Shown one piece after another: positions 19,101-26,709 of a stretch of 64,000 nt of DNA. A program made the position numbers and the translations under genes. The number at the start of each line of letters is the position of its first letter. Within the stretch, counting starts at the first letter, position 1. The stretch comes from Kiritimatiellia bacterium (GTDB lineage: Bacteria > Verrucomicrobiota > Kiritimatiellia > UBA8416 > JADHWI01), in assembly GCA_030744755.1 (NCBI GenBank), contig JASLPY010000017.1, positions 1 through 64,000 on the forward strand. The letters are read 5' to 3'. The notes beneath the pieces were generated by a model that did no database searches, was not told the origin of the DNA, and saw only the letters and a program-made list of their open reading frames with translations.

Positions 19101-19555
19101 TTGTCGAACACAACTCGTGCGGCAGAATCTCCCATCCGGGCGGACGTTATCGCAACGTCGCCGAGGCGAATTGGGACCTCGTGCCACCCCTTTTTCAGGA
19201 GTTCAATCTTAACCCGGGCTTTGACCCTGACCACGTCCTCGATGACTTCAGCTTCGCCGGAGACTTCAGTGACCAGAAAATCACTTGGCGGGGGTGCATC
19301 TTCGGGGCGGCGGGTGGCTTTTTCGGCGGCTTTCCACAGTTTTTCAAACTCCTCGTATGGGACGAACACACCGCGTCCCTTTTTTTCAAAAACCTTCCAG
19401 AGTTTCTCATAGGGAACGTATATGCTCTGCTCTTTAAGGTCTTTCTCAGAGAGTTCAGCCGGCCCCTCTGCCTGTACATTTGCCCTTCCCGTGCATAGAA
19501 GTATTCCCATAAGTGCCAGTGAGGCAGTCAGCAGGCGTCCGTATCGCTTTATCAT
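16127..19555 (-). CDS. Large secreted membrane-anchored protein, one-module paralogue
   Basis: A 1142-residue protein with a signal peptide (about 1-29, ending NVQA), a tandem motif pair IYVPYEKLWKVFEK (45-58) and VFVPYEEFEKLWKAAEK (63-79), about 920 mostly beta-predicted residues, three membrane segments (about 1005-1085) and a basic cytoplasmic tail (KARLDKLRGKKSRK). AAGGAG lies 9 nt before the ATG. It shares the VPY..F..LW motif, the module order and the juxtamembrane segment with both halves of the downstream giant protein. The two genes overlap by 8 bp, so they are surely co-translated. No enzyme motif was seen. A structural or scaffold role in the envelope is only a guess. Confidence 0.9.
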   Translation of the reverse strand: MIKRYGRLLTASLALMGILLCTGRANVQAEGPAELSEKDLKEQSIYVPYEKLWKVFEKKGRGVFVPYEEFEKLWKAAEKATRRPEDAPPPSDFLVTEVSGEAEVIEDVVRVKARVKIELLKKGWHEVPIRLGDVAITSARMGDSAARVVFDKGTGHKLLIEKKGDQPEVHDLTLEFAKSYTKSPGRNTVTFQSPIAPLSRWSVRIPESGVKVQVHPLLAASDVPAKAGVEETVVEAFVGATPTVRVEWTPKAEGAKGLEALANARAEQEVWVEEGVLRSRVLMTYEISRTELSEFEIEVPSGQKVVNVFDQNVREWSVKGNGDTQTVSVQLFEPTRGTQKLVIELEKFGEDTRVAVPLVRALGVGRQRGVVVIKMGTGLRAEVVNRRGLLQLDSGELPARLTKGKWDFSYRYSALPFTVDLSVEKIQPRILVDSLAEVHVQPEELVVDFLAVHDVQKTGVFSLSLLVPKGYDIRDVKGASVGGASVAAVDGFHLDEAEGENAKNGRLTINLSRRASGRVGVAVKLQRALQEPALLNPTGETAGIDVLIPRANPDVVERESGRLVVYGPESLRLNPRTTSGLRVIPYRDAVNQMRSTRNSKIERPVVSFAYTDQAVSLALDAERRAPHITARQLLVARIESGVVKYTATFSFNILYSGVKFLRIDIPREAAELIRVTTPGVRRTILQGDNLPDDLAEGHVAWQLAGETEFIGSAQFRLAWEKKVEKLDIGKTVKLDVPRIVTRDVDRAWGQVVLAKAEAIDVAPAEAVKGLNPIDPGRDLMDGRTVEDAARAFEFHDEWQLGVNVTRYELKDVKATSIDRGLVRMVVTRSDMTSVQAAYRMQSARQRLVVRLPGNVDFDSQPVRINGRPVPLEQGDTGDYFIPLASQQSDQSFLLEIRYTVREAGFHLQVPEFPQDPAVQQVYLAAYVPRELSYLGKTGPWNDEMVWVLNGFRSWPRGNKTSDWLMGWVSEGTSADRSGLTSFATDGRYLLYSTLRPEAGEDGALHVRMMAQWILQSLVLALIIGIGLVLLPAHFALRSIAVGAALVTLVFSGVFMPSFVRAMVNNATVGAGFVVLVIWILWYMLITRPRDPQVQALKNARQKARLDKLRGKKSRKSPPGAPMQVDASDPKDIKASEGEKSNA

Positions 19556-19686
19556 GACAGTTCGCTCCTTCTGGTTGTTGGCTATCGGCTACTAGTGTCT
19601 TCTGTTGGAGATCTTAAGTCCGCATGAACGTTGAGTAAAGGAAACAGGACGGAGAGAGGAGTTTCCACTGTTGGCGGAAACTCCCA

Positions 19687-19720
19687 TGGTTGATGGTTAA
19701 TGGGGGACGGTTGATGGGGG
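19687..19720. repeat. Short intergenic repeat, GGTTGATGG type
   Basis: TGGTTGATGGTTAATGG followed by GGACGGTTGATGGGGG, related to the run at 1080-1102. It lies between the divergent giant-protein operon and alkD. No function is apparent. Confidence 0.5.
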
Positions 19721-19885
19721 ACTCGTATGACAAGGCTCCCGCGCCATTGCACAATACTCCTCATAAGGCAGATCTCCCCGATACGAAAAATGTGTTCCCA
19801 TCACAGAAACGTCTCTCAAACCCTTTACCTTCATACGTTTTTTGTGTTTTCTTTATTGGCGCTGACTTCAGAGAGCAGAGAACAG

Positions 19886-20596
19886 ATGAATGCCACGGAT
19901 ATCAGAAAGCGGGTGCGTGAACTGGGTGATCCTGAGGATGCCCGGTTTCTGCAGGGTTACTTCAAGACAGGCCCCGGGGAATACGGGGAGGGTGACGTAT
20001 TCCTGGGCATACGTGTGCCCGTGATTCGCAAACTCGTGAAGGAATTCAAAGACGTTCCATTGCGCAGTGCTGCCGCCCTGTTGAAATCGCCCGCGCATGA
20101 GGAACGGCTCCTGGCTCTTCTTATTCTTGTGCGTAAGTACGAGAAAGGAACCGAATCCGACAGAAAAGTGGTCTACGGCCTGTATATGGATAACACTCGC
20201 TACATAAACAACTGGGATCTTGTAGACCTCTCGGCCCCCAATATTGTCGGGGCCCATCTCTCGCATCGCAGTCGAAAGCCACTGGACAAGCTTGCAAGGT
20301 CACGACTTCTCTGGAACAGGCGGATTGCAATACTGGCAACGTTCTCCTTTATAAAAGCGGGCGAGAGTGACCCTACTTTCCGGATCGCGGAGATGCTGAT
20401 TGAAGACCAAGAGGACCTGATCCACAAGGCGGTCGGATGGATGCTCAGGGAAGTGGGCAAGCGGGACATGACGGCCGAAGAGGCGTTTCTCGATCTGCAT
20501 TGCAGAAGAATGCCCAGCACGATGCTCCGATATGCCATCGAGCGGTTTCCGGAGAAAAAGCGGCAGCGGTACTTGAAGGGGTTGGTTAGCCAGTGA
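19886..20596 (+). CDS. alkD: DNA alkylation repair protein, AlkD family
   Basis: A 236-residue HEAT-like repeat DNA glycosylase that removes alkylated purines (3-methyl and 7-methyl adducts). The start at 19886 (MNATDIRKRVRELG) is chosen because the ORF upstream of it has no homology-like content and the family begins here. The hallmark YINNWDLVDLSAPNIVG carries the Trp and Asp that hold and act on the lesion in AlkD. Later segments RRIAILATFSFI and KAVGWMLREVGKRD also match the family. Length is typical. It is a single gene facing away from the giant-protein operon. Confidence 0.92.
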   Translation: MNATDIRKRVRELGDPEDARFLQGYFKTGPGEYGEGDVFLGIRVPVIRKLVKEFKDVPLRSAAALLKSPAHEERLLALLILVRKYEKGTESDRKVVYGLYMDNTRYINNWDLVDLSAPNIVGAHLSHRSRKPLDKLARSRLLWNRRIAILATFSFIKAGESDPTFRIAEMLIEDQEDLIHKAVGWMLREVGKRDMTAEEAFLDLHCRRMPSTMLRYAIERFPEKKRQRYLKGLVSQ

Positions 20597-20605
20597 CCCA
20601 GGTAG

Positions 20606-20731
20606 GTCCGCCGCTATGAGGCGGATCAAGCCTATGGATTGTAAACTCCTGGCAAGTTCTTTGTGCTTCGCGCCAGCATTTGTGCCCGAATAACTGACCG
20701 GCAATGGGCCATCCACCTCGTAGCGGTGGAC
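20606..20731. repeat. Pair of related palindromic hairpin repeats
   Basis: Two small hairpins sit in the 204-bp gap after alkD. One is TCCGCC-GCTATGA-GGCGGA (from 20607) and the other TCCACC-TCGTAGC-GGTGGA (20712-20730). The loops are reverse complements and the stems differ by compensating changes (G-C to A-T). A 20-nt identical copy of the second is at 58328-58347. The shared hairpin suggests selection or mobility of the structure. Confidence 0.65.
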
Positions 20732-20760
20732 GTACGGGGAGAGAGCATCGAGCGAAAGTG

Positions 20761-20789
20761 TTGAATTCCTAGCTCCGAAATTCTACTAT
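20761..20789 (+). promoter_or_regulatory. Promoter for the ATP-cone kinase gene
   Basis: TTGAAT (20761-20766) and TACTAT (20784-20789) are spaced 17 bp. The expected start of transcription, near 20796, is only about 5 nt before the ATG at 20801, so the message may be almost leaderless. No Shine-Dalgarno is visible. Confidence 0.55.
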
Positions 20790-20800
20790 TTCCTTCTAAC

Positions 20801-22147
20801 ATGAGTAAGCAATGCCCCATCAGGAGAGTTCTCAAGCGTAGCGGCACCGTTGTTGTTTATGACCGCAAACGCATTTCCACGGCTATTTACAAGGCCACCG
20901 TCTCACTCGGCAGGGGAAACCGAAAGTTATCCGAGAAACTCGCCCTGGAAGTTGAGAAGGCCCTTGTAAACACTTACCGGGGTGACATGGTTCCCACGGT
21001 GGAGGATATCCAGGACGTTGTCGAACGTGTCCTCATGGAGCATCGCCTCACGGACCTCGCCAAAGATTACATCCTTTACCGGCATCAGCGGGCCAGGGAA
21101 CGGGCTGCCAGGGTTTACGAATTTGAAGTATCCGACAACGTACCTTACCGCAAAATATACGAAGTTCTTCGCTGGAACATGAACCACAGGTGCGACACGG
21201 TGGATGGGCTGAACAGGATTATCCGTGGCGGAGAATTCCCGGATCTGGTAAGGGCTACGGACAGGCGCTATGACGAAGAAGTTGCCCTTGCGGCCGATCT
21301 GATCCTACGACGTCTGAAGGACATCAAGATCGCAATTGTTGCCGGGCCTTCATCGTCGGGCAAGACAACGACCATGATCAAGGTCAGCGAGAAACTGAAA
21401 TCCGCCGGAGTTGCCTTCAAGGCAATGAATATTGATCACTATTTCTTCGACCTGGAATCGCACCCGAAGGACGAGTTCGGGGATTATGATTACGAGACGC
21501 CCCAAGCCCTTGACCTGGAGATGATAAACGATCATCTCGTGCAGTTACTGGACGGAAAAGAAATCGAGACCCCGGATTATAACTTCAAGACAGGACAGCG
21601 AACACTGAATGTCCATCCGCTCAAACTGAACAGAAACGAGATCCTGCTTATCGACAGCCTGCACGGACTCCATGAGGATATGACCTGCCAAGTACCGGCA
21701 GAGAACAAGTTCAAGCTCTATGTCGAGACATTGGGGCAGTTCCGGGCACGGGACGGCACGTTCATGCGTTGGGCCGACAACAGGCTCTTGAGACGAATGA
21801 ACAGGGACAAGCATTTCAGGAATCTTCAGCCGCTCCAGACACTGACCCACTGGCATTACGTACGACACAGTGAATTGAGGAACATCATACCTTTCATAAA
21901 GCACGCCGACTGTATCGTGAACACCGCCTTGCCATACGAACTGCCGGTGTTCAGACACACGCTCTTCCGGACCATATCCAAGGGCATACACAGCTATGCC
22001 GAGGATCCCCGGCGGCTGGACGCTCATATTCGCGGAAACCGCGTCTACGAACTGCTAAAGCCACTCAAGGCCCTGAAGGACCATTCGTGTATTCCTGGCC
22101 ATTCGTTACTCCGCGAGTTCATCGGGGGGAGTACGTATAGGTACTGA
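20801..22147 (+). CDS. ATP-cone domain fused to uridine kinase-like P-loop kinase
   Basis: A 448-residue protein. Residues about 4-95 form an ATP-cone (RRVLKRSGTVVVYDRKRI, then AIYKA, LEVEKAL, PTVEDIQDVVERVLM, YILYRHQRAR), the allosteric ATP/dATP sensor best known from ribonucleotide reductases and NrdR. Residues about 175-400 form a uridine kinase/phosphoribulokinase-type NTPase with Walker A GPSSSGKTTT (181-190), then NIDHYFFD and LLIDSLHGLH. The kinase part is likely to phosphorylate a nucleoside or a related small molecule. The fusion implies nucleotide feedback, which is inference. The promoter at 20761 places the mRNA start almost at the ATG. Confidence 0.85.
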   Translation: MSKQCPIRRVLKRSGTVVVYDRKRISTAIYKATVSLGRGNRKLSEKLALEVEKALVNTYRGDMVPTVEDIQDVVERVLMEHRLTDLAKDYILYRHQRARERAARVYEFEVSDNVPYRKIYEVLRWNMNHRCDTVDGLNRIIRGGEFPDLVRATDRRYDEEVALAADLILRRLKDIKIAIVAGPSSSGKTTTMIKVSEKLKSAGVAFKAMNIDHYFFDLESHPKDEFGDYDYETPQALDLEMINDHLVQLLDGKEIETPDYNFKTGQRTLNVHPLKLNRNEILLIDSLHGLHEDMTCQVPAENKFKLYVETLGQFRARDGTFMRWADNRLLRRMNRDKHFRNLQPLQTLTHWHYVRHSELRNIIPFIKHADCIVNTALPYELPVFRHTLFRTISKGIHSYAEDPRRLDAHIRGNRVYELLKPLKALKDHSCIPGHSLLREFIGGSTYRY

Positions 22148-22160
22148 AGGGGGGTTGGGA

Positions 22161-22192
22161 TCAACGCCCAACGTCCAACAACCAACATCCAA
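22161..22192. repeat. Tandem CCAACGT-type intergenic repeat, second copy
   Basis: CAACGCCCAACGTCCAAC followed by AACCAACATCCAA lies 13 bp after the kinase stop codon, between convergent genes. Placement and sequence mirror 8313-8353. Confidence 0.65.
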
Positions 22193-22243
22193 GTCGAAGA
22201 GGGGATGTCCTTCTGCGGGAGATTGTGGCCCGGGGACTAGCAG

Positions 22244-24022
22244 CTAAATCCGCGGAGGCGTATCGATACCCAGCAACTCCAGGCCCTTTTTCAGCACGGC
22301 GGCGACTACGCCACACAGGTTGACGCGGCTTTCGCGTATGCCTTCGGGCGCCTTCAGGAATGGTACGTTCTGGTAGAACGTGCTGTATGTCTGGGCAAGA
22401 TCGTAGAGGTAGTCGCAAAGAACACTGGGCCGGTAGGCGTCCGCGGCGCGAATCACGGCTTCCTGGAAACGCATCAGCTTCACAATCAGCGTTCTTTCAA
22501 TCGGCTCTGTAATGAGTATGACGAATTTCTCCAGGTCCATATCCGGGAAACGTTCCACGTACTTGTCGTGGACGCTGGCGATGCGGGCGTAGGCGTATTG
22601 AAGATACGGGCCAGAATTGCCGTCCAGGGCCATCGCCCTGTCCCATGTGAAGGTGACCATCGTTTCAGGATTCTGACTCAGATCGGCGTACTTGACGGCA
22701 CCAATGCCAACGGCCCTGCCAACCTCTCTGTGCTCCTCTTCCGACATCTCCGTGGACGAATTCTTAACAATCTCGGTTGCCCGGCGTTCAGCATCGTCGA
22801 GAAGAGCTTCCAGCCTGATGACATTCCCGTCCCGGGTCGAGAATGCCCCTTCGGGGAGACGCATGAGACCAAACCAGACATGCTTCATCTCGACCTCGAC
22901 GCCGAGCTTCCTGCATATTGCGAAGAACTGATTAAAATGGAGCTGCTGACGCTCATCTGTGAGGTAGACTATGCTGTCAGGGTTGAACTCGTTCACACGA
23001 TCGAGCACCGTCGCAATGTCGGTAGCTGCATAGTTGAATCCGCCATCGCTCTTCTGGACGATTGCAGGAGGGAGCTTCTCGTCGTCAAAGAATGCAACCT
23101 GCGCACCTTCGCTTTCGCGAATGATCTTCTGCTCCTTAAGCTCGGAAACCACACCTGGCAACTGGTCCCGGTAGTAGCTTTCCCCTCTCACGAGGTCGAA
23201 AGACACTCCCAGTCTTCCATAGATCCGGTCCAGCTCCTGGAGGCTGAGTTCCATGAACTGCTTCCACAGGGCTGTGTTCTCTTCGTCGCCGGATTGCAGT
23301 TTAACAAGCTCGCCGCGACACTGATCGATCCATGCCGGATCTTCCTTGCCGCGTTCGTAACTCAGAACGTAGACGCGTTCCAGCTCTTCCATGGGGGCTG
23401 TCTTCATGGCCTCCTGGTCGCCGAAATGGCGGTACCCCATTATGGTTATTCCAAACTGGGTGCCCCAGTCGCCGAGGTGGTTGTCCGACAGCACACGAAA
23501 CCCGAGGAACCTGAAGATCCTGTCGAGAGTGCTACCGATGTTTGGAGACCTGAGATGCCCGATATGCAAAGGCTTGCTCATATTCGGAGACCCGTAATCC
23601 ATAACTATGGTGCGTCCCCCTCCAGTCTCCGGAACTCCGAGCCGGGAATCGGACGGCAGATCGTTTGCATAGCCGGCAAGCCACTCGTCAGAAAGGAAGA
23701 TATTGACGAAGCCCGGCCCGGCGATATCGATTCTTGCAGCACATTCGGGAAGTTGTGCCTTATCTTTGAGGATCTGAGCAATCTCGCGGGGAGGGCGTTT
23801 CAGCAGTTTGCCGAGTCGCATGCATTCGTTGCACTGGTAATCGCCAAACTCCGGATTGCCGGTGGGGACAACATTTACGTCAGCAAGATTTTCCGCCTGC
23901 TCCGGGAACAAACCGGTCAAGGATGACTTAGCCCACGCCGAAAGGTGCTCGCTGATAGAGATAGCCGCCGATGTACCGGTGCTGTCCCCTTTTGCTTCGA
24001 TGTTACCTTCGTCTTCAGCCAT
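22244..24022 (-). CDS. argS: Arginyl-tRNA synthetase
   Basis: A 592-residue class I aminoacyl-tRNA synthetase that charges tRNA-Arg. The ATG at 24022 overlaps the gmk stop (ATGGCTGA), so it is chosen over an ORF start 69 bp further up. The N-terminal Add-1 domain is followed by VMDYGSPNMSKPLHIGHLRS, containing the HIGH signature near residue 155. A typical C-terminal DALR anticodon-binding region follows (YLQYAYARIASV near 475, ending in KKGLELLGIDTPPRI). The KMSKS loop is degenerate, as is usual for ArgRS. It is the last gene of the prfB-yicC-gmk-argS run. Confidence 0.97.
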   Translation of the reverse strand: MAEDEGNIEAKGDSTGTSAAISISEHLSAWAKSSLTGLFPEQAENLADVNVVPTGNPEFGDYQCNECMRLGKLLKRPPREIAQILKDKAQLPECAARIDIAGPGFVNIFLSDEWLAGYANDLPSDSRLGVPETGGGRTIVMDYGSPNMSKPLHIGHLRSPNIGSTLDRIFRFLGFRVLSDNHLGDWGTQFGITIMGYRHFGDQEAMKTAPMEELERVYVLSYERGKEDPAWIDQCRGELVKLQSGDEENTALWKQFMELSLQELDRIYGRLGVSFDLVRGESYYRDQLPGVVSELKEQKIIRESEGAQVAFFDDEKLPPAIVQKSDGGFNYAATDIATVLDRVNEFNPDSIVYLTDERQQLHFNQFFAICRKLGVEVEMKHVWFGLMRLPEGAFSTRDGNVIRLEALLDDAERRATEIVKNSSTEMSEEEHREVGRAVGIGAVKYADLSQNPETMVTFTWDRAMALDGNSGPYLQYAYARIASVHDKYVERFPDMDLEKFVILITEPIERTLIVKLMRFQEAVIRAADAYRPSVLCDYLYDLAQTYSTFYQNVPFLKAPEGIRESRVNLCGVVAAVLKKGLELLGIDTPPRI

Positions 24023-24635
24023 TACAAATACCTCTCTGCTTATCCAGAATGTGTTTCTCCAGTTCGTGGTAAGCCCTGTCGATATCGTCATTTACAACGC
24101 GGTACATGTAGTCATTTCTGCAGGACATCTCGTTCTCTGCAACGGCGAGACGCCTTTGAATCTCGTCGTGGCGATCCTCGGCTCGCTCGGTAAGCCGACG
24201 TTTCAACACATCCATAGATGGCGGCTCGATGAACAGGTCCACAAACCCTGCCTTTAACGGGTCTCCATCGGGATAGGACTCAACAGCGCCACGGATCTGT
24301 GCGGCGCCCTGAACGTCGATATCCATAAGTACGCTTTTGTCATCCGCAAAGGCCTGTTCGATCGTGCTCTTCAGTGTTCCATATCTGTGCCCATGCACGA
24401 CGGCATGTTCAAGAAACAGCCCGGCCGCCAGGCGTTCGTCAAACTCGTCTTCCGTAAGAAAAAAGTAGTTCCTGCCATCCTGCTCCTGGCCTCTTGGTGC
24501 GCGTGTCGTACAGGACACCGAGTAGACAATCCCGGTGTGCTCTTCCAGAAGCCGGTCACACAGAGTCGTCTTGCCTGCCCCGGATGGCGCCGAGACAACA
24601 ATGAGTAACTGTTGAGAGTTCAGAGGTTCATTCAA
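24015..24635 (-). CDS. gmk: Guanylate kinase
   Basis: A 206-residue enzyme converting GMP to GDP with ATP. Walker A is SAPSGAGKTTL (residues 15-25). The GMP-binding region TTRAPRGQEQDGRNYFFL follows at about 43-60, then DIDVQGAAQI and the lid RLTERAEDRHDEIQRRL. It overlaps yicC upstream by 8 bp (ATGAATGA) and argS downstream by 8 bp, so the three are translationally coupled. The yicC-gmk pairing is widespread in bacteria. The usual rpoZ partner does not follow. Confidence 0.97.
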   Translation of the reverse strand: MNEPLNSQQLLIVVSAPSGAGKTTLCDRLLEEHTGIVYSVSCTTRAPRGQEQDGRNYFFLTEDEFDERLAAGLFLEHAVVHGHRYGTLKSTIEQAFADDKSVLMDIDVQGAAQIRGAVESYPDGDPLKAGFVDLFIEPPSMDVLKRRLTERAEDRHDEIQRRLAVAENEMSCRNDYMYRVVNDDIDRAYHELEKHILDKQRGICNG

Positions 24636-25512
24636 CGTTCTGCACCTGTTCTCGAACGCACTCCAATTCCGTCTTAAGGAAGACGACCTGTGCGGCTATG
24701 GAACCGTTGTTAGCCTTCGAGCCAATTGTATTGATCTCCCTGAACATCTCCTGGCACAGGAAGTCCAGCGGACGCCCAGCCGGATTTTTCGCGGCAATGA
24801 TCTTCTCCGCTTGATCAAAATGGCTTTCCAGTCGCGTGATTTCTTCAGATATATCGCAGCGGTCGGCAAAAACCGCGACCTCTTTCAGCAACCCCTGGGA
24901 ATCCGACCCGATGGACACCCCGGCCTTCGAGAGGCGTTCCTTGAGGAGTTTCCTGTAGCGCTTCACAACCCCCGGTGAGAGTTTCTTGACCTGCGCCAGC
25001 CGTTTCCGCAGTTTCGCAAGGCGAGCAAGGATGTCTTTCTGCAACGCCTCTCCTTCGCGGCATTGCATCGTACGCAATTCGCTTATGGCGTTCTTGAGGG
25101 CCTTTCTTACAAGTGGCCAGACTTTTTCTGCATCGTCCGAGACACCCTCGAGGCGAACAACTTCCGGCAGCATGAGAAGGGCCCTGACATTCAAGTCATC
25201 TTCCAGGTTAAGTTCGGACGCCGCATTCCGCAGTTCGCGAACGTAAGCGCCGGCAATACCTGTATCCACAATCACGCGCCTGCCGTTGCCATTCCCGGAA
25301 GACCCAACCCGTACGATTCCCTGAACATGTCCACGGCGGACGGACTTATGAATCAATTCATATATCCTGGACTCCAACACTGACAACGATCTGGGCGAAT
25401 TAATACGCACGTCGAACTGTTTGCGGTTAACAGAGCTTAATTCGATCTCCACCTTGATTCCGGATCGGGCCGCATCTCCCCTGCCAAAACCGGTCATGCT
25501 TATCAGAGCCAT
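24628..25512 (-). CDS. yicC: YicC-family endoribonuclease
   Basis: A 294-residue protein of the YicC family, reported as an RNase acting on small RNAs in E. coli. The N-terminus ISMTGFGRGDA and the following VEIELSSVNRKQFDVRINSPRSL are the family signature. The C-terminal domain ends with GRPLDFLCQEMFREINTIGSKANN, the typical metal-site-bearing segment, and LKTELECVREQVQNVE. It is adjacent to and overlaps gmk, as in many genomes. Length is normal. Confidence 0.95.
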   Translation of the reverse strand: MALISMTGFGRGDAARSGIKVEIELSSVNRKQFDVRINSPRSLSVLESRIYELIHKSVRRGHVQGIVRVGSSGNGNGRRVIVDTGIAGAYVRELRNAASELNLEDDLNVRALLMLPEVVRLEGVSDDAEKVWPLVRKALKNAISELRTMQCREGEALQKDILARLAKLRKRLAQVKKLSPGVVKRYRKLLKERLSKAGVSIGSDSQGLLKEVAVFADRCDISEEITRLESHFDQAEKIIAAKNPAGRPLDFLCQEMFREINTIGSKANNGSIAAQVVFLKTELECVREQVQNVE

Positions 25513-25571
25513 GCTGTCCTCGCCATGTTTGGTGTTTCTTACGCCAACGCCTCGCCGATCCCGTCCTTCAA

Positions 25572-26709
25572 CTAATCCTCTACCGAGTCTTTTGCCCTTT
25601 TCTTCAGATAAGCCTCGATGAACATATGGATGTCGCCATCGAGCACGGCGCTGACGTTGGATGTCTCAGCGCTGGTGCGGTGATCCTTTACCATAGTATA
25701 AGGTTGCATAACATAGGAACGAATCTGGCTTCCCCAGGCGATTTCACCCTTTTCCCCGTAGAATTTCTCCAGGTCTTTTCGCTTCTGATCCTGCTGCCAT
25801 TCGTACACCCTGGACCGCAGTACCTTCATGGCTTTGGCCTTGTTCTTATGCTGCGAACGCTCCGCCTGGCAGGCCACCACTATCCCGGTGGGAATATGGG
25901 TTATCCTGACAGCCGAGTCGGTCACGTTCACATGTTGTCCCCCCGCCCCGCTTGACCGGAAGGTGTCCACCCGCAGTTCGTCCTCGCCGATATCGACTTC
26001 CGTATCGTCATCGACTTCTGCTACCACGTCAAGAGCGGCGAAGGATGTGTGCCGGCGCTTGTTGGCATCGAAGGGACTAATCCTCACCAGCCTGTGCACT
26101 CCTCTTTCCGCGCTCATGTAACCGTATGCGTGCAAGCCGCTGACCGAAAAGGTGACACTTTTAACGCCGGCTTCGTCGCCGGCTTGGTATTCCACGATCT
26201 CCAGTGCCAGTCCGTTGTTTTCGCAGTACCGGGTGTACATCCGGAAGAGCATGTCTGCCCAATCACAGGACTCCGTTCCGCCTGCGCCGGCATGCAGCGT
26301 AGCATATGCGTTATGCGTATCCAGTTTCCCGCTCAGGAGGGATTGGAACTCAAGGGCCTTGAAACGTTCTTCACATTTCTCAGCGCCGGAGGATGCTTCT
26401 TTAAGGGTGTCGTTGCGATGGGCCTCGTCATCCTCTTCCTCTGCGAGTTCCAGGAAGACGGATACGTCTTCCAGTGACGAGAGCAGTTCATTGAAGGGTT
26501 TTAGTATGGTCCTGTGACGGTTAGCCTCATCTATCGTCGCCTTCGCGGCCGTCTGATCGTTCCAGAACCCCGGAGATGCCGCCAACTCGTCAAGCTCGTT
26601 GAGCCTGGTCTGATGTCCGGAAACGTCAAAGATAACCTCGCATTTCGTCAAGGCGCTGCTCCAGGTCGGACAATTGGGCTTTAAGATCATCAAGCATCTT
26701 CTTCTCCAT
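25572..26709 (-). CDS. prfB: Peptide chain release factor 2, with programmed +1 frameshift
   Basis: RF2 (about 378 residues after frameshifting) terminates translation at UGA and UAA. The first segment starts at ATG 26709 (or ATG 26697, which has a better-spaced GGAG) and reads through ...EMRGYL to an in-frame UGA at 26628-26626. The rest, from 26627 in the +1 frame, begins DVSGHQTRL and carries the SGAGGQHVN motif (GGQ, peptide hydrolysis). The stop-recognition tripeptide is not the canonical SPF in an obvious form. Its place may be taken by the RISPFDANKRRHTSF segment, which does contain SPF. The join therefore restores about 27 residues that a simple ORF call misses. It overlaps the end of lnt. 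Confidence 0.95.
26623..26642 (-). promoter_or_regulatory. prfB programmed +1 frameshift site
   Basis: On the minus strand the sequence reads CGA GGT TAT CTT TGA C. CTT TGA C is the classic RF2 slip site, with a GAGG Shine-Dalgarno-like element just upstream of TAT. Slow decoding of UGA when RF2 is scarce lets the ribosome shift by +1, giving autoregulation. The slippery core matches the well-known E. coli arrangement. Confidence 0.92.

Noticed and set aside
22568-23926. Long plus-strand ORF (452 codons) opposite argS
   Set aside because: It lies wholly antisense to a clearly conserved arginyl-tRNA synthetase and has no recognisable domain; it is a shadow of argS codon bias.
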